Source of the DNA: Endothia cerciana
Lineage: Eukaryota; Ascomycota; Sordariomycetes; Diaporthales; Cryphonectriaceae
DNA: 15,892 bases
Direction of reading: 5' to 3'
Assembly: GCA_026119935.1 (NCBI GenBank)
Contig: JALRMH010000123.1
Location: 1-15,892 of the forward strand
The position numbers and the translations under genes were made by a program. Within the stretch, counting starts at the first letter, position 1. Each line of letters starts with the position of its first letter. The notes below the pieces were generated by a model. It ran no database searches, was not told where the DNA came from, and saw only the letters and a list, made by a program, of their open reading frames with translations. Shown one piece after another: positions 10,112 through 15,892 of this stretch.

Positions 10112-10250
10112 CTAAAAAAAAAAAAGAGGGGGGGGAAGGGAAAATTAGCGCTGTTAGAATTAATTAGGCTAAAAAAGAAAAAGAGGGCGAGGGAGAGGGG
10201 GAGGGGGTGTTTCTAGGCATAATTAAGTCTAGCAGGCTAAGAAAATATAC
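10112..10250 (-). other. SNF2 intron 3 (139 bp, phase 0)
   Basis: Donor GTATAT (10250-10245), pyrimidine tract and TAG acceptor at 10112. Exon 3 ends on a whole codon and exon 4 resumes in frame. It contains one hairpin-family element and a coding-strand C8 run (10128-10135). Confidence 0.8.
10152..10235. repeat. Hairpin-family element in SNF2 intron 3
   Basis: TGTTAGAATTAATTAGGCT (10152-10170) and TTCTAGGCATAATTAAGTCT (10211-10230) are inverted relative to each other. The reverse complement of the second reads AGACTTAATTATGCCTAGAA. The loop is purine-rich on the plus strand. Confidence 0.75.
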
Positions 10251-10708
10251 CTATAGGCTAGCTAGCGCTTAGATGCACCTCTTAAGCTCTTTGTGCTACT
10301 CTTCGTTAGTATGCAAGATAGTAGCGCTTATTATATAAATGCTAGCGCTAGTAGTATAAATATATATATCTAACTTCTTCTAAAAGGGCTTGACAAGCTT
10401 AAAGGCTGTCTAGTCGAGCAGGTCTCTTATAGTAAAGTAAATGCTAGGGCAGCAGACAGGTGCCCCTTTATTAATAAAGTTAGTAGCGATAGTAGTAACG
10501 CAGAGCATTATAACAGCGCTTATAGTAAGAGTCTTGCTAAGATTATAATTATTAGCAAGAATATAAAATAAGAAGAGCGACTTAAGGCGCTAGTATATAG
10601 TATATATATCTGCAAGCACTTAGTTAGTATAGAAAACGCCTTTTATAGCTAGTCCCTTCCCTGCCCTGCCTTTGCCTCTGCCCTTGCCCTCTCTCTATAG
10701 TAGGTAAG
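10251..10708 (-). pseudogene. SNF2 exon 3: nucleotide-binding motif I
   Basis: It starts with a Gly/Lys/Arg-rich linker (GKGRGKGRAGKG) and reaches a Q-motif-like region and motif I at 10530-10562, read as ILANNYNLSKT followed by LTISAVI. The family form is ILADD..(G/N)LGKT. D to N and G to S here fit TpG-to-TpA changes (GAT to AAT, GGC to AGC after T). The P-loop glycine is lost. The downstream segment TSASIYIISATILHTNEE runs into the exon end. About 6 TAG and 2 TAA are in frame. Confidence 0.82.
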
Positions 10709-10919
10709 CTAAGGTGAAGGCCTAGCTACTTTAGTAGAATTATTCCTATTTTCCTCTATTTTTTAAGGGGGGATTTTGTTCTCTCTCTTTTTTAGAGCTT
10801 CTAGACTCGATTAAGGCTAAAAATGACCCTATGATTTCTAGGCACAATCGAGTCTAGAACCTTAAAAAAAAGAAATAAAAAAGGAACAAGAAGAAATAAA
10901 GGGGGGCTATAGAACTCAC
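10709..10919 (-). other. SNF2 intron 2 (211 bp, phase 1)
   Basis: Consensus donor GTGAGT (10919-10914). A TACTAA branch-like site lies about 20 bases before the acceptor CACCTTAG (AG at 10709-10710). The acceptor was chosen because it restores phase; other AGs exist nearby. It contains a hairpin-family element and coding-strand C-runs (10901-10906 and 10767-10772). Confidence 0.65.
10799..10860. repeat. Hairpin-family element in SNF2 intron 2 (compact copy)
   Basis: TTCTAGACTCGATTAAGGCT (10799-10818) and CTAGGCACAATCGAGTCTAG (10838-10857) form a nearly perfect stem around a loop of about 20 bases. With its flanking bases this 62-bp copy shows the element best. Confidence 0.88.
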
Positions 10920-12425
10920 CTATCGCCTAGTGCTACTTGAACGCGAAGGCAGGCTTGATGATGTTGTCTAGCTTAGTAGTGCTCGTCTCATCACTCTGCG
11001 TAGACTCGACGTTGTCCTCACTATCGTCCTCCTGGTCGTGCTCGGCTGCGCGCTCCTTGCCCTTACCCTGCTTAGCTCAGCTAGACGAGACCTAGGCCTT
11101 GCTGATGATGTCCTTGCGACGGCGCTTAGTGTTCTCCCTGTTAAACGTGCAGGTCTTCTAGTCGTCCTCGTCTATCTCAAAAGCCTGGAACACACGCTGC
11201 TAGGGATATATAGGAGGGGCGCTGCCGGCAGCTGTCTTGTTAAGGGCGTAGATAGCACTCAGGACCTAGTTGGCCTGCTCATGTCGTGCGTTGCTGTCTA
11301 TATTTAGGGTTCTGTCCGACTTCGCAAGCTTAGCAGTAAGAGCATCTGCAACGGCGATGTAGGCATTAAGGTACTCAGCCTGCTTTTCTTATATTATTAG
11401 GCCGGAAAAAGCAGGGTTAATAGCGCGGTCGATATCCCTAGCCTCTGAGTTGTATATAGGGCTGTAGAACTGCTGAATGCCCTAGGCGACTATCTGCTAT
11501 GTCTTGAAGTCTATTAAGGTCTAGTCTGCAGTGAGGAGGTTCTTAGAGGCATTCGACTAGGCTATCTAGTTTATAAAGGCGGAATACTTCTCTATAATTA
11601 TCTCGATAGCGTGTTCGAGCTCTAAGACCTTCTCTTTAGACGTATCTTTACCAGACTAGGTATAATAGTTAGCTAGATATATATCGAGCCGACAGGTAAT
11701 GTCTGATTTCCAGCTGCTATCGGCTAGTATAGCAGTGTAAAGCTAGTTATAGTTGATCTAGTTATACTGCAGGATAGTCTAGGCTGAATCTGTATCCTTT
11801 ATTAAGATGCTTATCTTAGCGTTGCTCACCTAGTATAGAGGCTTGTTCGCATTAATGACAGCCTTCTAAGAGCCGACTACTTTTATAATGTCCTTGCACT
11901 TATAGTAGATTAAGCTAAGCATAGTATAGACACGCTGCTAGTCCTCTAAGGCATAGCCTCTAAAAGACTAGCTGTTGATGTATATATCCTTATCGATGAC
12001 TTAAAAGCAGGATAGCTTGTTCTTCTTAGTCAGGTTCTAGAGAGCAGGCTAGAAGCTGATATTAAAGGAGTTTAAAGCCTGCTTCTCTTTAGCCTCCTCT
12101 TAATATAATACTTAAAACTTAGTATTATACTGTAGGCTTTTAGTGCAGTATAACAAGGTCTAATATATATACAGGCATATAATGCTATATATATAGATGC
12201 TAGCGCCCTCCTCCTTAAGGCTGGCGTTAATAATATAGTATTTTATCTTAGTAAGCTATATGCTATTTAAGCTCTACTAGGCCTTCTGCATTACAGCTAT
12301 AATCTTATAAGTGCTAGGGCTAGCTATTATTATCTTAAAGGTAGTAAAGATCTTAGACTAGTTATATAATCAGGTATTCTCTATATTATTAATCAATTCG
12401 CATATAGGGCCGAGAAGCTGTGAAC
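10920..12425 (-). pseudogene. SNF2 exon 2: N-terminal region upstream of the ATPase
   Basis: This encodes about 501 residues with no domain I can name. The sequence is rich in Trp-like TAG positions (for example YN*INYN*LYTAI). It ends in a charged region (RENTKRRRKDIISKA, then EHDQEDDSEDN) just before intron 2. Hand count: about 26 TAG, 4 TAA and 2 TGA, the latter compatible with CGA to TGA. The exon starts after CTTTCTATATTAG, the acceptor that fits phase 1. Protein-like composition is best between 10920 and 11500, where mutation is lighter. Confidence 0.75.
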
Positions 12426-12498
12426 CTAATATAGAAAGATTAGTGTTCTATAGCCTAGGCCCTAGGCTCTGGATTTCCTTTTTTTTTTTTTTTAGTAG

Positions 12499-12558
12499 CG
12501 CTAGGCTTGATTGTGTCCTACAAAGCTAGTGCGATTTCTCGGCGTAGTTAAGTCCAAG
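12499..12558. repeat. Hairpin-family element in SNF2 intron 1 (copy a)
   Basis: GCTAGGCTTGATTGTGTCCT (12500-12519) and CTCGGCGTAGTTAAGTCCAA (12538-12557) are inverted arms, more diverged than most. A T-run lies immediately to the left. Confidence 0.65.
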
Positions 12559-12666
12559 GGGAGCGGAAAAGAGAGGCTAGATTAACAGAGGAAGAAAAGA
12601 AAAAGAAGAAAAAAAAGAAGAAAAAAAAAAGGCAGAGGGGGGAAGAAAATAGAAGAGAAGATAGCT

Positions 12667-12722
12667 ATTAGGTAGGGCAGTATATCATGAGTTAGCTTCA
12701 ACCCTGATAGTTACCCTACCTA
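12667..12722. repeat. 11-bp perfect inverted repeat unlike the hairpin family
   Basis: ATTAGGTAGGG (12667-12677) and CCCTACCTAAT (12712-12722) flank a 34-base spacer. A purine-rich block lies before it and a pyrimidine-rich block after it (GGCAGAGGG and CCCTCTGCC), so the imperfect complementarity extends outward. Confidence 0.8.
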
Positions 12723-12771
12723 ATCCTTCCCTCTGCCTCTTCTCCCTTTTTCTGCCTTGCCTTTTTTTAGT

Positions 12772-12800
12772 GGCTCTAGACTTAATTGAGTCCTAAAATC
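12772..12800. repeat. Single arm of the hairpin family in SNF2 intron 1
   Basis: GGCTCTAGACTTAATTGAGT (12772-12791), continuing CCTAAAATC, is almost identical to the forward arm at 12853-12881. No inverted partner lies between them. The segment, including the preceding T-run and TAG, looks like a tandem duplicate with its second arm lost. Confidence 0.75.
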
Positions 12801-12852
12801 GTAGAGTGGAAATCTTTTTTTTTTTAAAAGGGGGGGGGGGGGCTTTTTTAGT

Positions 12853-12925
12853 GGCTCTAGACTTAATTAGGTCCTGAAATCCTCAAGGTCGAAGGCTGGA
12901 TTTTTGGGCCTAATTGAGTCCAGAG
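12853..12925. repeat. Hairpin-family element in SNF2 intron 1 (copy b)
   Basis: The forward arm (12853-12881, containing CTCTAGACTTAATTAGGTCC) pairs with the reverse arm (12898-12925, containing GGGCCTAATTGAGTCCAGAG). About 27 bases pair with about 6 mismatches, all of the transition type that RIP makes. Confidence 0.87.
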
Positions 12926-13035
12926 ATAGCTAAAAAGGGAAAGATAGAGAAAAAGAAGAAGAAAAAAAAAAAAAATTTAGAGGGAGAAGAAAGGAGAGGA
13001 AAGGAAAGGAAAGGCAAAAGGGAGAGTCAACCTAC

Positions 13036-13636
13036 CTTCAGTATAGATGAAGGTATTCACAGCGCCTGGGTTCTGGAAACCCTAATACCGCATGATGAAG
13101 CCTTTAAGGAGGGAAGCCTAGTTCAGCTTCACGAGGACACGAGTCCTATGAATATAAAGGTTCGGCGTGGCCACCTACTCTGCATACTTAGCCTCGTGCG
13201 TCTTGCTTGTGTAGGGTTCCTTAGCCGGGATAGGGGGGTAACAGGCAAAGTCCTCGAACTACTAGGGGGGCTCGACGAGGCGATAGTCTAAGCCCTTAGT
13301 GAAGTCGTAGGCCTGCTGCAGCTGCAGGGCCCTGGCGGCGTCGGTCCTGGGCAGGGCTAGGCTGATTAGGCTAAAGTAGAACGTCTTCTTGTCTAGGGCG
13401 GCCCGGACCCAGCTCTTGATCTCCTCATCTAGTTTCTTACGGGCGGCAGCGGTCGCTGCCTTGTCTACAGCTGTTTTAGCAGAGCAGCCCTTCTTCTTAG
13501 CTGCGCTGGAGGATTCAGGCTGGCTATTGGCAGGGGTGCTTGGTAGGGTGGCACTGCTAGCGGCGGCAACCCTAACAGCGCTACAAGTAGCCTTCTTGCC
13601 CTTCCCGCTAGCGGCGGCGGCCTCCTTAGGCGGCAT
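13036..13636 (-). pseudogene. SNF2 exon 1: basic, Ala-rich N-terminus
   Basis: The exon encodes residues 1-200. The first 125 codons are open: a low-complexity Ala/Ser/Lys segment (MPPKEAAAASGKGKK) followed by a predicted helical stretch (KKLDEEIKSWVRAALDKK). Five TAG codons interrupt the last third. The segment after them (FEDFACYPPIPAKEPYTSK) still reads like protein. It is GC-rich and the least mutated coding block in the window. No domain is recognised. Confidence 0.75.
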
Positions 13637-13640
13637 AGTA

Positions 13641-14122
13641 CTTGTTTGCCTTGTTCTGTCCGGGGGGTTTTTTAGCATGTTTAGAATCAACTGTGCCTAA
13701 AAAAAAATTAATAAAAAAAAAAAAAATTTAAAAAAAAAAAAGGGCAGGTAGGGCAAGAGGGCTGATTTATTAGCCAAAGGTTCGGGTTAAAGCGAGACTG
13801 CCCTGCTAGCCAGCCCTTTAAAAAAAGGTTAACCAGACACAGGGCAAAACACAGGCTGCAAAGGCGCGAAGCCTAAGGGAAACAGGGTGGTTTTAGTAGT
13901 AAAAAGGGGGCAGAAGGCATGCATCTGGGTGTCCTGGGCTGTATAAGTAGTCCCTAGGGCAGCTAGCTAGGGCGGATTTAGCTAGGGGAAAGCTGCTAGA
14001 ATGCGCGCGCAAAACAGGGTCTGCGGGTGTGTAAAGGGGGTAAGAAACAGGTGCAAGGGGTGCTAGGGAGGTCTTCAAGAGGCCTTAAAGGGCCTTAAGG
14101 AGCCTCAAGGGGGTCAACGTAC
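13641..14122 (-). other. Possible 5' intron of the SNF2 gene
   Basis: Donor GTACGT (14122-14117) follows ATGACTAG at 14130-14123. An acceptor AAACAAG (AG at 13641-13642) lies four bases before the main ATG. Joining gives ATG ACT AGT ACT ATG CCG CCT, in frame with exon 1. The stretch holds one hairpin-family arm near its 3' end, like the other introns. It retains many CpA and TpG steps, so it is much less RIP-affected than its surroundings. The alternative is that it is simply 5' untranslated sequence or promoter. Confidence 0.45.
13679..13704. repeat. Single hairpin-family arm upstream of the SNF2 ATG
   Basis: TGTTTAGAATCAACTGTGCC (13679-13698), continuing TAAAAA, fits the forward-arm consensus. 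No clear inverted partner is present. It is followed by A-runs interrupted by TTTAA. Confidence 0.65.
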
Positions 14123-14130
14123 CTAGTCAT
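14123..14130 (-). other. Candidate micro-exon with alternative SNF2 start codon
   Basis: The minus strand has a CAA-rich leader (CTAACAACAACTACTACT) leading into ATGACTAG followed by GTACGT. The leader is typical of fungal 5' ends, and the eight coding bases (phase 2) join exon 1 in frame, adding only Met-Thr-Ser-Thr. This is a frame match only. Transcript data would decide. Confidence 0.4.
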
Positions 14131-14344
14131 AGTAGTAGTTGTTGTTAGTGTTGTAGTGAGAAGAGAGGAAGGTCTGAAGGAGTAGGCTATGAAATAAGTT
14201 CGAGATATTTAGCCTTGCTAGCGCGGCTAGCAGCGCAGAGACGCTAGTACAGAACAGGCTAGAGGTGTGACTAGCTAGCCTGTGTAAATAGCCGGGGCGC
14301 TAGTATAGAAGAGGTGTAGCGCGGATTCTTACCTGCTAGCCGGC
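14131..14344 (-). promoter_or_regulatory. Probable 5' leader and promoter region of the SNF2 gene
   Basis: The region lies between the CAA-rich leader and the tandem array. It shows no coding frame and no element I can name. CTAGC and GCTAG steps are common (for example CTAGCTAGCC near 14270). Assigned by position only. Confidence 0.35.
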
Positions 14345-14840
14345 CTGTTTTTTTAAGTATAAACAAGTCTAGACTAATGATAATTAGACTTTATGCTAGC
14401 TATATAAGAGATAGCAGATAGCAGGGCAGCTAGTCGATAACTATACAGCTTGCAGGTAGTATGAGCTTTTATCTATAGCTTTGCTGTCAGGCTCTTTTTT
14501 TTAAGTATAAGCGAGTCTAGATAGATAATAACCAGACCCTACGCTAGCTGTATAAGAGATAGCAGACAGCAGGGCAGCTAGTCGATAACTATATAGCTTG
14601 CAGGTAGTATAAGCTTTTATCTATAGCCTTGCTATTAAGCCTTTTTTTTTTTAAGCTATAAGCGAGTCTAGATAGACGATAACTAGACCCTATGCTAGCT
14701 ATATAAGAGATAGCAGATAGTAGGGTGGCTGGTCGACAACTATTATAACCTGCAGGTAGTATGAGCTTTTATCTATAGCCTTGCTGTCGGGCCCTTTTTT
14801 TTTTTTTTTTTTTTTTTTAGAGCGCAAGCAAGTCCAGACA
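14345..14840. repeat. Tandem array of ~150-bp units upstream of the SNF2 gene
   Basis: The conserved start AAG(C)TATAA.C.AGTC.AGA recurs at 14355, 14503 and 14653, with a diverged start at 14819. The spacings are 148, 150 and 166 bases. Each start is preceded by a T-run of 7 to about 24 bases. Units share TATAAGAGATAGCAGA, a GGCAGCTAGTCGATAACTAT-like block and GAGCTTTTATCTATAGC. The reverse complement of each start (TCTAGACTCGCTTATACTTA) matches the hairpin-family arm, so the arrays and the intron elements are related. The units may be regulatory or subterminal repeats of a mobile element. Confidence 0.88.
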
Positions 14841-15245
14841 GAGAACAACCGGACCTAAGACCTTACCCTAGCTAGAGAGAGAGATTATAGATAGACTCTC
14901 GGGCACTTGGTCAACTAGAAGAACCCTAGTTCTCTAAATCTCTCTGCATCGATCGTTAGATAATCTTTCTGACAAGCGCCCTCCTACTCTATACCCTTTA
15001 CTTTAGTTTATCAATAGTCTTATATTATAATATAGACTTTATATACTATAATAGGTACTATAAGACGATCCTTTTTATAAAAAGCTATGCTGTTACTACC
15101 TAGTGATCTAGGTGTATACTATATATATAGTTAGAAGAGATAATCAAACAGAGTATTTAAATAGTAGCTGATCTTTTAGATTAATAGCGCAGTAGCACCT
15201 TCTACTACAGGTCGTTATATATATATAAAGTGTACTAGGCAATAA
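14841..15245. other. No recognisable gene
   Basis: Both strands have frequent stops and TA-rich stretches. A GAGAGAGAG tract near 14876 and AT-rich tracts near 15020-15060 are the only structure seen. Confidence 0.45.
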
Positions 15246-15293
15246 AATATAGATATAGATATATATATCTATATATATATATATATATATATA
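15246..15293. repeat. (TA)n microsatellite
   Basis: Almost pure alternating TA with interruptions by AGATATAGAT and CT, running into AAAAAGGG. Simple repeat. Confidence 0.9.
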
Positions 15294-15892
15294 AAAAGGG
15301 CTTTCTTAAAGTAATAGAAATAAACGAACTCTAGGTAATAAGCACTGCAGTAATCCGAGGGATTCTAAAGTATCTTAAAGGATTAATGCTAATAAGAGTA
15401 GTACTAAGGACAGGCTTTGAATACAGAAACATAACTAAAGTCTGAATGCAAGTGTTCACTGCCTTTAAGGCTTTCAGGTATATACAGGACTAGAAACTTA
15501 GATAGACGACTGAAGAGCAACTATAAATATACTCTAACAGGAAAGAAATGTCTATCCTTCTATAGCTAGCTCTTCAGTCTTAAGTTTAGCTAGATCAATA
15601 TCAAGCCTATCGATCCTTATACTAGACGCTACCCCCTTGCGTATATAATTATACTGCTGACTATTAGACTCTCTAGTAGTTAGTCATCTTTGTTGTCTAT
15701 AGTCTGTTTTATAACCTGCATGTTAGATAGGGGTTATTACACCTGAGGAAAAGGCAGGAGATCTTCGCTTCTCTATACAGGATCGTCCTAGTAAGAGAGG
15801 GGTAGAGAGGCTATAGTATAAATAAAGACCTAAAGCGGGGGTTAGGTGCTTTTCTCTTTTCTCTTCTCTTTTTTTCCTTTTTTTTTCTTTTT
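15294..15892. other. RIP-like sequence with weak protein traces, no supported gene
   Basis: The plus strand near 15330-15440 reads AVIRGILKYLKG, which vaguely resembles the ILRYLKG segment of Copia-type polymerases, but the flanking frame does not support this. The rest has stops in all frames. The final 40 bases are a pyrimidine tract. Confidence 0.3.
15508..15579. repeat. 11-bp perfect inverted repeat
   Basis: GACTGAAGAGC (15508-15518) and GCTCTTCAGTC (15569-15579) are exact inverses separated by 50 bases. Pairing resumes one short bulge inward (CTATA with TATAG). It is not related to the hairpin family and no gene is associated with it. Confidence 0.8.

Larger units (their letters stand above)
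12426..13035 (-). other. SNF2 intron 1 (610 bp, phase 1)
   Basis: Donor GTAGGT (13035-13030), branch-like CACTAAT, and acceptor TATTAG (AG at 12426-12427). It is the longest internal intron and carries three hairpin-family copies, a coding-strand C13 run (12830-12842), a purine-rich block (12583-12660) and a separate 11-bp inverted repeat. The size suggests successive insertions. Confidence 0.7.
6451..13636 (-). pseudogene. SNF2-family ATPase/translocase pseudogene, five exons, ~1,947 codons
   Basis: SNF2 proteins are DNA-dependent ATPases that move along or remodel chromatin. My model joins 13636-13036, 12425-10920, 10708-10251, 10111-8217 and 7834-6451 (5,844 nt). Intron phases 1, 1, 0 and 2 all agree and the frame ends at TGA 6451-6453. 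The start ATG gives MPPKEAAAASGKGKK, a Lys/Ala-rich N-terminus. Recognisable motifs are I (residues 752-762, ILANNYNLSKT, from an ILADD-like GKT site), II (about 1069-1078, FDIIFLNKAY), III (about 1100-1106, YLSAMP, from SATP), V (about 1539, SFNLYTC) and VI (about 1569, YIS*KK, from RIGQKK). The C-terminus has an Ala/Glu/Lys coiled coil and a KKARK-type basic tail. Exons 1-4 hold about 70 in-frame stops, mostly TAG, and motifs I and II are mutated, so the copy is dead. An earlier start at 14130 is possible. Confidence 0.85.

Noticed and set aside
11038..11307. Open frame of 89 codons on the plus strand, hydrophobic
   Set aside because: It is antisense to SNF2 exon 2, whose minus-strand frame fits the spliced model; GC-rich, lightly mutated DNA leaves such frames open.
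3503..12842. CRISPR array or bacterial origin
   Set aside because: Repeats are irregularly spaced hairpins and microsatellites, genes have spliceosomal introns, and no ribosome-binding sites or operon structure is present.
12914..13291. Open frame of 125 codons on the plus strand starting in a Lys-rich run
   Set aside because: Its start is a poly-A/purine tract in intron 1 and the rest is antisense to SNF2 exon 1.
242..13636. UAG reassigned to an amino acid (alternative genetic code)
   Set aside because: TAG stands where both Gln and Trp are expected, TAA also stands at Gln in ubiquitin, and the P-loop and Walker B residues are changed too. One reassigned codon cannot explain this; CpA/TpG mutation can.
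13389..13700. Open frame of 103 codons on the plus strand, Ala/Leu-rich
   Set aside because: It is antisense to the Ala/Lys-rich N-terminus of SNF2 exon 1, a usual shadow of such composition.
13893..14078. Open frame of 61 codons on the minus strand
   Set aside because: It has no homology or codon pattern that I recognise and lies in the putative 5' intron or leader. Its openness is explained by low RIP in this patch.
15320..15450. Copia-like polymerase fragment (ILKYLKG)
   Set aside because: The match is about seven residues, flanking residues do not fit, and no protease, integrase or long terminal repeat is visible.
1..15892. Terminal inverted repeats at the window ends
   Set aside because: The purine-rich left end and pyrimidine-rich right end look complementary only through low-complexity A/T runs; no specific shared word was found.

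Overview
The window looks like nuclear DNA of a filamentous ascomycete (Pezizomycotina) that has been heavily damaged by repeat-induced point mutation (RIP). Genes lie on the minus strand and have fungal-type short introns, but their frames are full of stop codons. In SNF2 exons 1-4 I count by hand about 57 TAG, 11 TAA and 2 TGA. This is what CpA-to-TpA change (CAG to TAG, CAA to TAA) and its mirror TpG-to-TpA (TGG to TAG) produce. There are almost no frameshifts, so the original genes can still be followed by reading through the stops. The few long open frames are less-mutated islands inside these dead genes.

Layout, in the direction of transcription (right to left). 14345-14840: four imperfect tandem units of about 150 bp. 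14131-14340: upstream region and a CAA-rich leader. 14130-6451: a five-exon (possibly six-exon) pseudogene for a SNF2-family ATPase of about 1,947 codons. The phases of all four internal introns match, and eroded helicase motifs I, II, III, V and VI can be recognised. 6040-5574: a ubiquitin-derived segment with a 99-bp (33-codon) internal tandem duplication. 5060-242: a second giant pseudogene; about 1,450 codons lie in one unbroken phase from about 4630 to 242. I do not recognise its family. 14841-15892 and 1-241 contain no gene I can support.

The most unusual structure is a family of inverted-repeat elements. Their arms follow the consensus CTRGACTYAATTRTGCCTA with A-rich inner ends. At least one arm lies in every predicted intron of the SNF2 gene, on both sides of the ubiquitin segment, and in each unit of the upstream tandem array. 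They resemble introner-like elements or small MITEs. The introns also carry long C-runs and A-runs on the coding strand.

My inference is that this is a RIP-killed copy of a multi-gene repeat unit, probably a mobile element, carrying a SNF2 translocase, a ubiquitin module and a giant protein of unknown function. The gene structures and the mutational pattern are read from the sequence. Mobility, and any joint role of the genes, are not shown.
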